DNA of 64,000 bases. Source: Paracidovorax anthurii. GTDB taxonomy: Bacteria; Pseudomonadota; Gammaproteobacteria; Burkholderiales; Burkholderiaceae_C. The position numbers were made by a program, and so were the translations under genes. The first letter of the stretch is position 1. Each line of letters opens with the position of its first letter. Shown here piece after piece: positions 1 to 8,506 of the stretch. The stretch is from NCBI RefSeq assembly GCF_003269065.1, contig NZ_QLTA01000004.1:62001-126000 (forward strand), written 5' to 3'. Below the pieces are notes generated by a model that made no database searches, was not told the origin of the DNA, and saw nothing but the letters and a program-made list of their open reading frames with translations.

Positions 1-168
1 CAGGCGCAGCGGCGCGGCCGGCACGTCGGCATTGCGGCGCACGCGCAGGCGGCTCAGCACGCGGGTCTTGGCGGGATCGAGATCGAACGTGAGGTCCACG
101 GTGTCGATCCAGAACGCGGGGGCGGTGTAGTCGGCACGGTGGATGGCGGCGGGTTGTCCTTCACGCAT
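1..168 (-). CDS. pepN: aminopeptidase N, N-terminal fragment (cut by window edge)
   Basis: The first 56 codons of a minus-strand gene that runs out of the window on the left. The ATG is at 168 and the frame stays open to base 1. The start MREGQPAAIHRADYTAPAFW, followed by a D-T-V-D-L-T-F-D-L stretch, is typical of the N-terminal beta domain of PepN-type M1 zinc aminopeptidases, which remove N-terminal residues from peptides in the cytoplasm. The zinc site (HExxH) would lie outside the window, so the call rests on the N-terminus alone. It is in the same orientation as the pair upstream, 60 nt away. Confidence 0.75.
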   Translation of the reverse strand, partial: MREGQPAAIHRADYTAPAFWIDTVDLTFDLDPAKTRVLSRLRVRRNADVPAAPLRL

Positions 169-228
169 GGGGCGTAATCTCCAGGTTGGGCGCAAGCCGT
201 CTCACGGCGGGCAGGGGGGGCATAAGAA

Positions 229-822
229 TCATTGGACGAGGTTCAATACCGCGCGACTGAGGCGCTGGAAACTCGGCGAATGTTGTCCGAGGTAGGTCAG
301 ATTCAGTTGGGACGCTATTTTTGCCTGATGCGTCGTGGGTTTGTACGCCATGCCCTTGGGCTGCGCGGCGGAAAGCCAGCCTTTGGCATCTCTCACGCTT
401 TCCGGGTCGGCAGGGAAAACCGTTTCTGGCGGTATGGCTGGAAGGGCCGATCGCGTGGTCGCTTCGTCGCATAAAAAAAGCGACTCGAATTCCTTCACGA
501 TGAAGCAGGCCTCGAAAGGGTAATCGGTCCGGATACCCCGGGCCATGGATTTGAGGTTCCGCTCTTCCTGCTCCACGTCGAGGCACCATTCGCAGTCGAA
601 GTCCAGCACGCACAGCACGGCGGCGTTTTCCAGCATGGCGGCCTCGAAGAAACGGGCGAAATTGGCCTTCACCTTGGGCAACTCGCCCCGACGCTGCGGC
701 TTCAACACCTGCACGTCATAGCGGCCATGGTGTTCCAGAATGTGCCGCAGCAGCACGGGCACCGCGCGCTCGTCGCCCTCTCCTTCCACGATGGCCAGCA
801 GGCGCTGGCGGATCGCCGTCAT
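229..822 (-). CDS. DUF4276-family TOPRIM-like protein, partner of the adjacent ATPase
   Basis: A 197-residue protein of the DUF4276 type. Visible motifs fit a TOPRIM-like nuclease fold: VEGEGDE at residues 12-18 (candidate catalytic Glu13), LDFD at 73-76 (Asp74 and Asp76), and a conserved-looking VKEFESLFL block at 109-117. Its ATG overlaps the stop of the upstream ATPase gene by 4 nt (ATGA), so the two are probably translationally coupled. TOPRIM plus ABC-type ATPase pairs resemble OLD-family nucleases split into two genes. A role in anti-phage defence is inference, not shown here. Base composition looks lower in GC than the neighbours (32 of 60 G+C in bases 301-360), consistent with acquisition. 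Confidence 0.75.
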   Translation of the reverse strand: MTAIRQRLLAIVEGEGDERAVPVLLRHILEHHGRYDVQVLKPQRRGELPKVKANFARFFEAAMLENAAVLCVLDFDCEWCLDVEQEERNLKSMARGIRTDYPFEACFIVKEFESLFLCDEATTRSALPAIPPETVFPADPESVRDAKGWLSAAQPKGMAYKPTTHQAKIASQLNLTYLGQHSPSFQRLSRAVLNLVQ

Positions 823-2048
823 TGAGCGTCTTCCGGCTGGAGACCTTCCGCCGCCATGAATTCACCCAGCGTCATGAGGCCGCGCTGCACGGCCTCGCGC
901 TGCGACGCCTTGATGGGGGCGATGTGCGTCACTCCTTCCTGCATGGTGACGATGCGGATGTCGCTTGGCTCGAAGTGCTCGATGAGCTGTGGGCTGTGCG
1001 TGGTGACGATGATCTGCGTCACTTCCGCCACTTCTTTGAAGGCTTCTGCGAGCATTGACAGAACCGCGGGGTGGACCGTTTGCTCGGGCTCTTCGATCAC
1101 GATGAGCGACGGCGTCGGCGTCTGGTAAAGCGTGAGCAGGATGCCCAGGATGCGTAGCGTGCCGTCGGAAAGCTGGGCGGGGTCGAACTGCCTCTGCGCC
1201 TGCCCTTCCTGGCCGAAGCGGAAAAAGGGGATGAGGTAGCTGCCCACGGGTGTGACCGCCACGTCCATGAAGTCGGGCAGCACGACGCGCATCATCTCGT
1301 AGATGCGCTCCAGCATCTGGCGGCCTTCTTCCGTGCGTTGCGCGGAGCGAATGACGGACACCCAGTTGCTGCCGTCTTCGCGCAGGCTCGTGTCTGCGTG
1401 TAGGGTAGTGACTTGCCGCAGGATGTTGGGATAGAGCGAGGAAAATCTCCAGCGCAGGATGTGACGCTCCAGCGGCTTTCCTAATTCATCGAATCCGAAC
1501 ATCCTGGTCTCTCCCAGCAGGGCGCCTAGCGCTAGGCGCTGCGGATCTTCGATAGTGAAGGGTGTGTTGGGGGAGATGTTCTTCCTCAGGATCTGCCCTG
1601 TTCCGTCCCGAGTGAAACCGAATTCGAACACTTCCCAGGCCCATCCTTGCTGCCGCCCGTCCCGCGGAACGAGTTCTTCGTGGTGGTAGTTTGCATCCTC
1701 GCTGGCCACGCGGTAGTTGCCATCGGCGGCGCTGTCGATTTTCAGCACATAGTGCGCGGGCTGATTCGCGTGCTCCCTGAGAGACTGCGTGGCATGGATA
1801 CCGATTTCCACCGAACCGGGCACGTCCGCTTCTCCGCTGTGCTGGCGCAGGCGACCGATACCGCCGCGCGCCGCGACGGCATGGTCCAGTCCATCGCGCA
1901 CGGCATCGCGCAGGAACTCCAGCGTGCGCACGAAGTTGGTCTTGCCGGTCGCGTTGGGGCCCACCAGCACCGTCACGCCTGGAGACAGGTCCACACGCAC
2001 GTCTTCCAGGCTGAAACAATGATGTGCCTCCACGCGGGTCAGTTTCAT
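819..2048 (-). CDS. AAA/ABC-type ATPase (AAA_21 type, OLD/SMC-like)
   Basis: A 409-residue ATPase with an RecF/SMC-like N-terminus (MKLTRVEAHHCFSLEDVRVDL). Walker A is GPNATGKT at residues 30-37, the ABC signature LSDG at 293-296, Walker B LIVIEEP at 315-321, and the switch His is in THS at 350-352. All ATPase motifs are intact. The long middle insert (about 60-285) is not recognised. The gene starts only 7 nt after the prfB stop, so it may be read from the prfB transcript; no strong Shine-Dalgarno is visible. Together with the DUF4276 gene it forms a two-gene unit between pepN and prfB. A nucleotide-sensing partner for the TOPRIM-like effector is the likely role, by analogy with OLD and PARIS-like systems. 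Confidence 0.85.
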   Translation of the reverse strand: MKLTRVEAHHCFSLEDVRVDLSPGVTVLVGPNATGKTNFVRTLEFLRDAVRDGLDHAVAARGGIGRLRQHSGEADVPGSVEIGIHATQSLREHANQPAHYVLKIDSAADGNYRVASEDANYHHEELVPRDGRQQGWAWEVFEFGFTRDGTGQILRKNISPNTPFTIEDPQRLALGALLGETRMFGFDELGKPLERHILRWRFSSLYPNILRQVTTLHADTSLREDGSNWVSVIRSAQRTEEGRQMLERIYEMMRVVLPDFMDVAVTPVGSYLIPFFRFGQEGQAQRQFDPAQLSDGTLRILGILLTLYQTPTPSLIVIEEPEQTVHPAVLSMLAEAFKEVAEVTQIIVTTHSPQLIEHFEPSDIRIVTMQEGVTHIAPIKASQREAVQRGLMTLGEFMAAEGLQPEDAQ

Positions 2049-2055
2049 CGTCGTC

Positions 2056-3160
2056 TCACACGCCCTGCTTGAGGGAGGCTTCGATGAACACGTCGAGGTC
2101 GCCGTCCAGCACCTTCTGGGTGGCGGAGATCTCGACGTTGGTGCGCAGGTCCTTGATGCGGCTGTTGTCCAGCACGTAGCTGCGGATCTGGTGGCCCCAG
2201 CCGACGTCGGTCTTGGTGTCTTCCAGTTTCTGCTGCTCTTCCATGCGCTTGCGCATCTCGAAGTCGTAGAGGCGCGAGCGCAGGCGCTGCCAGGCGACGT
2301 CGCGGTTGCTGTGCTGGCTGCGGCCGTCCTGGCACTGCACGACGATGCCGGTCGGGATGTGCGTGAGGCGCACGGCCGAGTCGGTCTTGTTGATGTGCTG
2401 GCCGCCGGCGCCGGAGGCGCGGAAGGTGTCGGTGCGCACGTCGGCCGGGTTGATGTTGATCTCGATGGAATCGTCGATCTCGGGATAGACGAAGAGCGAC
2501 GCGAAGCTCGTGTGGCGGCCGCCCGAGGAGTCGAACGGGCTCTTGCGCACGAGGCGGTGCACGCCGGTCTCGGTGCGCAGCAGGCCGTAGGCGTATTCGC
2601 CCTCGATCTTGATCGTGGCGCTCTTGATGCCGGCCACGTCGCCCGGGGTCTCGTCTTCCACGGTGGTCTTGAAGCCCTTGCGCTCGGCGTACTTGAGGTA
2701 CTGGCGCAGCAGCATGCCGGCCCAGTCGCAGGCCTCGGTGCCGCCGGCGCCGGCCTGGATGTCCACGAAGCAGTTGAGCGGATCGGCCTCGTTGCTGAAC
2801 ATGCGGCGGAATTCCAGCTCTTCGATGAGCGGGCGCAGCTTGGCGGTCTCGGCCTCGATGGTGAGCAGGCCGGCCTCGTCGCCTTCTTCCTTGCTCATCT
2901 CGTACAGCTCGGCGTTGTCGGCCAGCTCGCGCGTGAGCTTGTCGAGCGTGAGCACCACGCCGTCGAGGGATTTCTTTTCCTTGCCCAGCTCCTGGGCGCG
3001 CTTGGGGTCGTTCCAGACCGCGGGGTCTTCGAGCGAGGCGTTTACCGTGCGCAGGCGTTCGAACTTGGCATCGAAGTCAAAGATACCTCCGTAACTCTTG
3101 CGTGCGCTGGGCGAGGTCTTCAAGGGTGGTGCCGATGAGGTTGATGCGTTCTGCGTCCAT
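2056..3160 (-). CDS. prfB: peptide chain release factor 2 (programmed +1 frameshift)
   Basis: Release factor 2 ends translation at UGA and UAA codons. The gene is not one open frame. Translation starts at ATG 3160 ([20 protein letters not shown]...), reaches an in-frame UGA at 3079-3077 after 27 codons, shifts +1 at CUU-U, and continues as [10 protein letters not shown] to the stop at 2056. The product is 367 residues, close to the family norm. In this numbering the tripeptide anticodon SPF is at about 207-209 and the catalytic GGQ at about 252-254. A caller that ignores the shift would start at 3123 and replace the N-terminus with about 15 wrong residues. The downstream ATPase gene begins 7 nt after the stop. 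Confidence 0.95.
3076..3091 (-). promoter_or_regulatory. prfB autoregulatory +1 frameshift signal
   Basis: Read on the minus strand: CGG AGG TAT CTT TGA C. This is the classical RF2 recoding site: an internal Shine-Dalgarno-like GGAGG (3090-3086) three bases before the slippery CTT, followed by the UGA stop and a C. When RF2 is scarce the ribosome slips +1 at CTT-T and makes RF2; when RF2 is plentiful it terminates. The sequence matches the known signal closely. Confidence 0.93.
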
Positions 3161-3284
3161 GGGGTGTCCTGTCCTGGGTGTGTGGTGTGGAGTAACCGGC
3201 GATTTTCTCATGCGCGGGCCCGGGCACCGCCCAATGCCCCTTCGGGTCCGGGCACGGGCCGCGGTGCCTCGCGCCGGCAGGAAG

Positions 3285-3344
3285 ATTGCTATCGAAAGTG
3301 TAGCTATCCATGCAGTCGATACGCCGACATGGAGGCGGAAAGAC
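3285..3344 (+). repeat. dispersed intergenic repeat, copy A
   Basis: A 60-nt stretch starting ATTGCTATCGAAAGTGTAGC and ending CCGACATGGAGGCGGAAAGA plus C. It aligns end to end without gaps with copy B at 38356-38415 and more loosely with copies at 18541 and (inverted) 33557. The left half holds an imperfect palindrome (GCTAT...GTAGC). It lies between the divergent starts and ends of prfB and the next hydrolase, in otherwise featureless sequence. Confidence 0.65.
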
Positions 3345-3356
3345 TCTGGAAAAGGG

Positions 3357-4289
3357 TCAGGAGGCGCCCAGGAAGTCCTCGATGAGCCGCGCCACGGCCG
3401 CGGGCTGGTCGTGGTGCAGCATGTGGCCCGCGTCCTGCACGTGCGCGGTGCGGCAGTCGGGAACGTGCCGCAGGCGCGCGTGGTAGTCGTCCAGCGAGTA
3501 GCGCCCGCTCCACCAGAGGCCCAGGCTGTCGTCGCTGGCCTCCACGGAGAGCACGGGCGCGGCGATCCGGGCATACAGCGCGAGCGTCTCCTCCACGCGG
3601 TAGAGCTGAGGACTGACGAGCCTGTGCGCCGCATCGCCCAGGATGCGCCAGGCACCCCCGGCATCGGGCCGGGCCCATTGCCGCGCGAGCCAGCCGGCGC
3701 GGGCGCGGTCCAGGCGCGGATTGGTCTTCATGAGCCGCTCCGCGACCGCGTCGGCGCTGCCGTAGGGCTTGAGGTCCGAGCCGTCCTGGCCGAAATCGCG
3801 CAGCTCGTCGAGCCATTGGGCGTAGCGCTCGGGGGCCTTGTCGGGCGCGGCGGCGGGCAGGCCGAAGCCTTCGAGGTTGACGAGCCGCCGGATGCGCTGC
3901 GGGCGCACGCCGGCATAGGCCATCGCCACGTTGCCGCCCATGCTGTGGCCCACGAGGTCCACGGGCTGGCCGGGGGCGTAGTGGTCCAGCAGCCGGTCCA
4001 GGTCGGCGAGGTAGTCGGCGAAGGGGTAGTGGTCGCACGGCGCGGGCGGCATGCTGAGGCCGAAGCCGCGCCAGTCCGGCGCGACGATGCGGCGCGCGGC
4101 GGCGAAGGCATCGCCGAAGGCGTCCACGACGAACTGCCAGGAGGCGCCCACGTCCATCCAGCCGTGGAGCATGACCAGGGGCGGCGCGGCGCTGGCGCGG
4201 GCCGTGTCGCCTTCCCAGACGCGGACGTGGTAGTCGAGGGTGCGGATCGGCAGGCGCTCGCTGCGCGGGGCTCGGGCGGGCTGGTACAT
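3357..4289 (-). CDS. alpha/beta-fold hydrolase
   Basis: A 310-residue soluble hydrolase. The oxyanion-hole segment LHGWMD is at 41-46, and the nucleophile elbow GHSMGG is at 114-119 (Ser116). A late His in DAGHMLHHD (about residue 290) completes the triad. The pattern is that of epoxide-hydrolase/haloalkane-dehalogenase-like or esterase-type enzymes; the substrate cannot be read from the sequence. The ATG at 4289 gives the family's usual length. It stands alone between prfB (same strand, upstream in map order) and the divergent aldo/keto reductase gene. Confidence 0.85.
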   Translation of the reverse strand: MYQPARAPRSERLPIRTLDYHVRVWEGDTARASAAPPLVMLHGWMDVGASWQFVVDAFGDAFAAARRIVAPDWRGFGLSMPPAPCDHYPFADYLADLDRLLDHYAPGQPVDLVGHSMGGNVAMAYAGVRPQRIRRLVNLEGFGLPAAAPDKAPERYAQWLDELRDFGQDGSDLKPYGSADAVAERLMKTNPRLDRARAGWLARQWARPDAGGAWRILGDAAHRLVSPQLYRVEETLALYARIAAPVLSVEASDDSLGLWWSGRYSLDDYHARLRHVPDCRTAHVQDAGHMLHHDQPAAVARLIEDFLGAS

Positions 4290-4467
4290 GGGGCGATTAT
4301 TTCCGTGGGGGCGGCCCGGGCGCGGTCAAGGCCGGGACAGGCGGCGCGCGGAGCACGGGCCAGGCGGCTGCAGCGCGCGGAAAAATCCATTATTCTGGAC
4401 CGCTGCCCACGGAGGGTGTTCGGCCCTCCGTCTTCCTCTCTTTCTTCACCTTCCTCCTTCCCTTCCC

Positions 4468-5529
4468 ATGCAAAAAGTCACGTTGGGCGCGAGCGCGCTC
4501 CAGGTCACTCCCATCTGCCTCGGCACCATGACCTTCGGCGAGCAGGTGGGCGAGAACGACGCGCACGCCATCCTCGACCGCTCGCTGGCGGCCGGCGTCA
4601 ACTTCATCGACACCGCCGAGATGTATTCGGTGCCCGCGCGCGCCGAGACCTACGGCGCGACCGAGGCCATCATCGGCCGCTGGTTCGCGAAGAACCCGGG
4701 CGCGCGCGGCCAGGTGGTGCTGGCCACGAAGGTGGCCGGCCCCTCGCGCGGCATGCCCTGGGTGCGCGAGGGCCAGGGCATGGCGGCGGCCGACATCGTG
4801 GCCTCGTGCGAGGGCAGCCTGCGCCGGCTGCAGACCGACGTGATCGACCTCTACCAGATCCACTGGCCCGAGCGCCACGTGCCGGCCTTCGGCACCATGT
4901 ACTACGACCCCGCCAAGGAGACGTCCGCCACGCCCATCCGCGAGCAACTGGAGACGCTCGCCGGGCTGGTGAAGGCGGGCAAGGTGCGCTACGTGGGCCT
5001 GTCCAACGAAACCCCCTACGGCGTGCACGAATTCGTGCGCCTGGCCGAGGCGCACGGCCTGCCGCGCGTGGCCACGGTGCAGAACCCCTATTGCCTCGTC
5101 AACCGCACCTGGGAGAACGCGATGGACGAGAGCTGCCACCGCCTGGGCGTGTCGCTGCTGGCCTACTCGCCCCTGGCCTTCGGCCTGCTCACGGGCAAGT
5201 ACGACGAGAGCGGCATCACCGGCCCGGGCGCGCCGCAGGGCGCGCGCATCGCCGCCTACGAGTCGGTGCGCAAGCAGCGCTGGGGCCGTCCCGCGTCGCT
5301 GGAGGCCGCGCGCCGCTACAACCGGCTCGCGCGCGACAACGGCCTCACGCCCACGCAGATGGCGCTGGCCTTCTGCTACCGCCAGTGGCGCGTGGCCAGC
5401 ACCATCATCGGCGTGACGTCCATCGCCCAGCTGGAGGAGGACATCGCCGCGTGGAACACCACGCTCTCGCCCGAGCTGCTGGCGGCCATCGACGCGATCC
5501 GCTGGGACATCCGGGACCCGGCCCTGTGA
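4468..5529 (+). CDS. NADP(H)-dependent aldo/keto reductase (Tas-like)
   Basis: A 353-residue aldo/keto reductase. The catalytic tetrad is visible: Asp48 and Tyr53 in FIDTAEMYS, Lys88 in VLATKVAGPS, His132 in YQIHWPER. These motifs and the length match the E. coli Tas type, which reduces carbonyl compounds with NADPH in the cytoplasm. The open frame extends further upstream, but ATG 4468 (MQKVTLGAS) is the family start. Its stop overlaps the GTG start of the next gene by 4 nt, so the two form an operon with plsY close behind. Confidence 0.9.
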   Translation: MQKVTLGASALQVTPICLGTMTFGEQVGENDAHAILDRSLAAGVNFIDTAEMYSVPARAETYGATEAIIGRWFAKNPGARGQVVLATKVAGPSRGMPWVREGQGMAAADIVASCEGSLRRLQTDVIDLYQIHWPERHVPAFGTMYYDPAKETSATPIREQLETLAGLVKAGKVRYVGLSNETPYGVHEFVRLAEAHGLPRVATVQNPYCLVNRTWENAMDESCHRLGVSLLAYSPLAFGLLTGKYDESGITGPGAPQGARIAAYESVRKQRWGRPASLEAARRYNRLARDNGLTPTQMALAFCYRQWRVASTIIGVTSIAQLEEDIAAWNTTLSPELLAAIDAIRWDIRDPAL

Positions 5530-6029
5530 GCCGCAAGGACCGGGCGGCCGCCCACGCCGGCGAGACGCCCGCCACCCAGTTCCTGCGCCGCCACGGCGTG
5601 GCGTTCACCGAGCACCCCTACGAATACGTGGAGCACGGCGGCACGGCCCACAGCGCCGCGAGCCTGGGCCTGGACGAGCACACGGTGGTCAAGACGCTGG
5701 TGATGCAGGACCAGGACGCGAAACCGCTGATCGTGCTCATGCACGGCGACCGCAAGGTGTCCACCAAGAACCTCGCGCGGCAGATCGGCGCCAAGTCGGT
5801 CGAGCCCTGCCGGCCCGAGGTGGCGAACCGCCACAGCGGCTACCTCGTGGGCGGCACCTCGCCGTTCGGCACGCGGCGCGAGATGCCGGTGTATGCCGAG
5901 GAGACCATCCTCGCGCTGCCGCGCATCGCCATCAACGGCGGCCGGCGCGGCTTCCTGGTGCAGCTCGACCCGCGCGCGGGCCTGGAGCTGCTGGGCGCGG
6001 TGCCCGTGCGGTGCGCGCTGGCAGAATAG
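5526..6029 (+). CDS. ybaK: YbaK/EbsC-type aminoacyl-tRNA (Cys-tRNAPro) deacylase
   Basis: A 167-residue protein starting at GTG 5526, inside the stop codon overlap (GTGA) with the aldo/keto reductase. It shows the family's conserved Lys56 in HTVVKTLVM, the KVSTKNLARQIGAKSVE block and the LVGGTSPFG motif near residues 116-124. YbaK hydrolyses Cys-tRNAPro mischarged by prolyl-tRNA synthetase, acting in trans in the cytoplasm. A much longer frame covers the same codons but runs through antisense of upstream genes, so the GTG is preferred. Confidence 0.9.
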   Translation: MSRKDRAAAHAGETPATQFLRRHGVAFTEHPYEYVEHGGTAHSAASLGLDEHTVVKTLVMQDQDAKPLIVLMHGDRKVSTKNLARQIGAKSVEPCRPEVANRHSGYLVGGTSPFGTRREMPVYAEETILALPRIAINGGRRGFLVQLDPRAGLELLGAVPVRCALAE

Positions 6030-6092
6030 CCGGCCCGCCGCGCGCCACACCGGCCGCCGCGCGCCCCGTTTCCACCACAAGGACCGAAGATC

Positions 6093-6725
6093 TTGACCGC
6101 CGTGTATTCCCTCCTGGCCACCGTGGCCGCCTATCTGCTGGGCTCGCTGTCCTTCGCCGTGATCGTGAGCCGCGCGATGGGGCTGAACGACCCGCGCACC
6201 TACGGCAGCAAGAACCCCGGCGCCACCAACGTGCTGCGCTCGGGCAGCAAGGCCGCGGCGGTGGTCACGCTGCTGTTCGACGCGCTCAAGGGCTGGCTGC
6301 CCGTGGTGCTGGTGCAGGCCTATGGCCGGCCCTACGGGCTGGAGGAGGGCACCGTCGCCCTCGTGGGCCTGGCGGCGTTCCTGGGGCACCTGTGGCCGGT
6401 GTTCTTCCGCTTCGAGGGCGGCAAGGGCGTGGCCACGGCGCTGGGCGTGCTGATGGGCGTGAGCGGCTGGCTCGGCCTCGCCACGCTGCTCACCTGGATC
6501 ATCATCGCCTTCTTCTTCCGCTATTCGTCGCTGGCCTCGCTGGCGGCGGCCCTGTTCGCGCCGCTCTACTACGTGCTGGCCGGCGGCGTGGCGTGGGATG
6601 CCGAGGCGCCCGTGGGCGTGTCGATCGCCGTGATGTCGGGGCTGCTCGTCTGGCGCCACCGCGAGAACATTCGCCGCCTCATGGCGGGCACCGAGTCCCG
6701 CCTGGGCCGCAAGCCCAAGCACTGA
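6093..6725 (+). CDS. plsY: glycerol-3-phosphate acyltransferase PlsY
   Basis: A 210-residue integral membrane enzyme that transfers the acyl group from acyl-phosphate to glycerol-3-phosphate, the first step of phospholipid synthesis. The family motifs are present: [14 protein letters not shown] (about 38-51) and FEGGKGVAT (about 110-118), with five to six hydrophobic segments between and around them. TTG 6093 follows an AAGGA-like ribosome site; GTG 6102 is a possible shorter start. It ends 13 nt before the convergent HD-domain gene. Confidence 0.93.
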   Translation: MTAVYSLLATVAAYLLGSLSFAVIVSRAMGLNDPRTYGSKNPGATNVLRSGSKAAAVVTLLFDALKGWLPVVLVQAYGRPYGLEEGTVALVGLAAFLGHLWPVFFRFEGGKGVATALGVLMGVSGWLGLATLLTWIIIAFFFRYSSLASLAAALFAPLYYVLAGGVAWDAEAPVGVSIAVMSGLLVWRHRENIRRLMAGTESRLGRKPKH

Positions 6726-6738
6726 AGCCTGCGCGCGC

Positions 6739-7779
6739 TCAATACATCGACCGGGGCGTGCCCGGCGCATTGACCAGCCGCGAGAGCCCGCGGTAGTGCT
6801 GCGCGGCGTACAGCCCCAGGCGCACCAGCATGCGGTGGTCCAGGTCCACCTGCACGGCCGAGCGCGCGAGCGCCGACTGGATGCGCGGGCGGCCCGTGGC
6901 GGTCTGGTGCAGTGCGGGCTGGCGGCGGTGTTCGCCGTTGCGGTCGAGCAGGCTCGCCACCAGGGGCGAGTTCACCTTGTCGCTGCGGCGCAGCACGAGG
7001 GCGGTTTCGCCGTTGTCGAGCTTCACGAAGGTGCCCGGAGGGCACAGCCCCACCGAGCGCACGAGGGTGAAGGTCACCTCGTCGCGCCGCTCGTCGTCCT
7101 GCCCGACGATGGCGCGCACCGAGTCGGTGGCGCTGCGGCCGGCGCGGGATTTGCGCGGGCTGATCATGGCCGCGTAGCGGTCGATGGTGCCCAGGATGCG
7201 GGTGAGCCGGTCGGCGGCGGGCAGGATCGAGAGGGGGCGGGTGCCGCTCTCGGGCGCCGGGGCGTGGTGGTGGTCCACGACCTCCAGCCACAGCGGGTCC
7301 CGCACGCCCAGCCGCTCCAGCAGCACGCGGCCGTGGCGCGGATGCTCCTCGATGGCCTTCTGCTGGGCCGGCGTCGGGCGCTCGCGCTGGTTGGCCAGCT
7401 CGTCCTGCAGCGCGGTCATGCCGATGTTCATGGTCATCGCCGCGCGCACGAGGCTGTCGCGCTCCGCGGGGGCCACCTCCAGGTCGTGCGCGAGGATGTG
7501 GCAGAGCGTGGCGCACACCAGCGCGTGGGAAGCGCTGTAGCCCGCGCTGGAGGTCGCCGCGAGCTGGAACATGAGGTAGAGCGCCGCATCGGTGTCGTGC
7601 GCCACGAGGTCCTGCAGCCAGCGGTCGCACTGGCGCACCTTGGCGCCGAAATCCAGGGCCTGCAGGGGCCGCGCGAGCAGCACCGACAGGGCCGACTCCA
7701 GGTCGGACCACAGCCCGAGCAGGTCCTCGTACTCGCTGTCGGGCGATTCGGCGTGCGGGGTGGAGGAGGGCGGTGGCAT
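6739..7779 (-). CDS. degenerate HD-GYP-like domain protein
   Basis: A 346-residue soluble protein resembling the HD-GYP superfamily, whose active members degrade cyclic di-GMP. The helical layout is there: His85 in ASHALV, E145/H149 in EEHPRHG, and HHH at 170-172. The metal-binding HD-x-G-K step, however, reads M-N-I-G-M at 117-121, and the GYP loop after the histidines is absent (HHHAPAPESGTRP). A C-terminal segment (about 245-346) is unrecognised. I infer a non-catalytic or signalling role. ATG 7779 is chosen over upstream starts because the frame above overlaps the neighbouring gene. Confidence 0.75.
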   Translation of the reverse strand: MPPPSSTPHAESPDSEYEDLLGLWSDLESALSVLLARPLQALDFGAKVRQCDRWLQDLVAHDTDAALYLMFQLAATSSAGYSASHALVCATLCHILAHDLEVAPAERDSLVRAAMTMNIGMTALQDELANQRERPTPAQQKAIEEHPRHGRVLLERLGVRDPLWLEVVDHHHAPAPESGTRPLSILPAADRLTRILGTIDRYAAMISPRKSRAGRSATDSVRAIVGQDDERRDEVTFTLVRSVGLCPPGTFVKLDNGETALVLRRSDKVNSPLVASLLDRNGEHRRQPALHQTATGRPRIQSALARSAVQVDLDHRMLVRLGLYAAQHYRGLSRLVNAPGTPRSMY

Positions 7780-7814
7780 GGCGAGGGGCCGCGGGCGGAG
7801 GGGCCGGGCAGGGC

Positions 7815-8489
7815 TCAGTGGCGCTTTTCCAGCACGAGCTGGTCGTTGAGCCGGGTCATCTGGAATTCGTTGAGGAAGCTGTTGCCCAGCAGCACGTAGG
7901 GCATGCCCTGCGGCGTGACCACCGCCTCCACGCCGAACACCTCGACATCGCCGAGCCGCACGGAGTCGAGCTTCACGCGCCAGCCCCGGGCCGTGCCGTT
8001 GGCCGTGCCCATCATCACCGGCGGGCCGTTGCGGTAGTCGAGGCCCATGCGCTCGGCGTCGGGCTGGCCGATGGCGACCACGCTGGCACCCGTGTCCACG
8101 AGGTACTGCATGGACCGGCCGTTGATGGTGCCGGTGTTCACGAAGTGGCCCCGGCTGTCGGCCGTGAGCACCACGCGCCGGCCGGTGCCGGCGCCCCGGC
8201 CGCCCACGCTCACCGGGGCCTCGCCCAGCACCAGCGTGCGGCGCGCGCCGGCGGTCTCCACCACGGCCTCGTCGCGCCCGACCGACAGCACCTTCACGCC
8301 CTGGTGGGTTTCTCCGGCGGCCACCGCGCGCGGCGCCGAGCCGTTCACCACCAGCAGCGCCTTGCTGCCCAGGATGCCCGTGAGCGCCACCGCCTGGGCG
8401 CACGCGAGCGCGGGCGCCAGCGCGAGCACGCAGGCACCGGCCGCGCGCAGCATGCGCAGGGCGGACGGGGCGAGGGGGGCGGCGTGCAT
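7815..8489 (-). CDS. exported retropepsin-like aspartic protease (clan AA)
   Basis: A 224-residue protein with an N-terminal signal sequence (hydrophobic stretch about 12-30, ending ALACAQA). The catalytic loop is LVDTGAS at 130-136 (Asp132), and YVLLGNSFL near the C-terminus is the usual second conserved block. One Asp per chain means it should act as a dimer, like retroviral proteases. It probably works in the periplasm or on the membrane. It lies on the same strand as yajQ upstream and the HD-like gene downstream, with short gaps suggesting one transcript. Confidence 0.85.
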   Translation of the reverse strand: MHAAPLAPSALRMLRAAGACVLALAPALACAQAVALTGILGSKALLVVNGSAPRAVAAGETHQGVKVLSVGRDEAVVETAGARRTLVLGEAPVSVGGRGAGTGRRVVLTADSRGHFVNTGTINGRSMQYLVDTGASVVAIGQPDAERMGLDYRNGPPVMMGTANGTARGWRVKLDSVRLGDVEVFGVEAVVTPQGMPYVLLGNSFLNEFQMTRLNDQLVLEKRH

Positions 8490-8506
8490 TGGGAGGAGGG
8501 GCGTGC

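Noticed and set aside
3102-6029. A 975-codon plus-strand frame ending in the ybaK sequence
   Set aside because: Its first 800 codons are antisense or out-of-frame to prfB, the hydrolase and the aldo/keto reductase, with repetitive Arg/Ala/Gly composition typical of high-GC shadow frames. Only the end is real (ybaK from GTG 5526).
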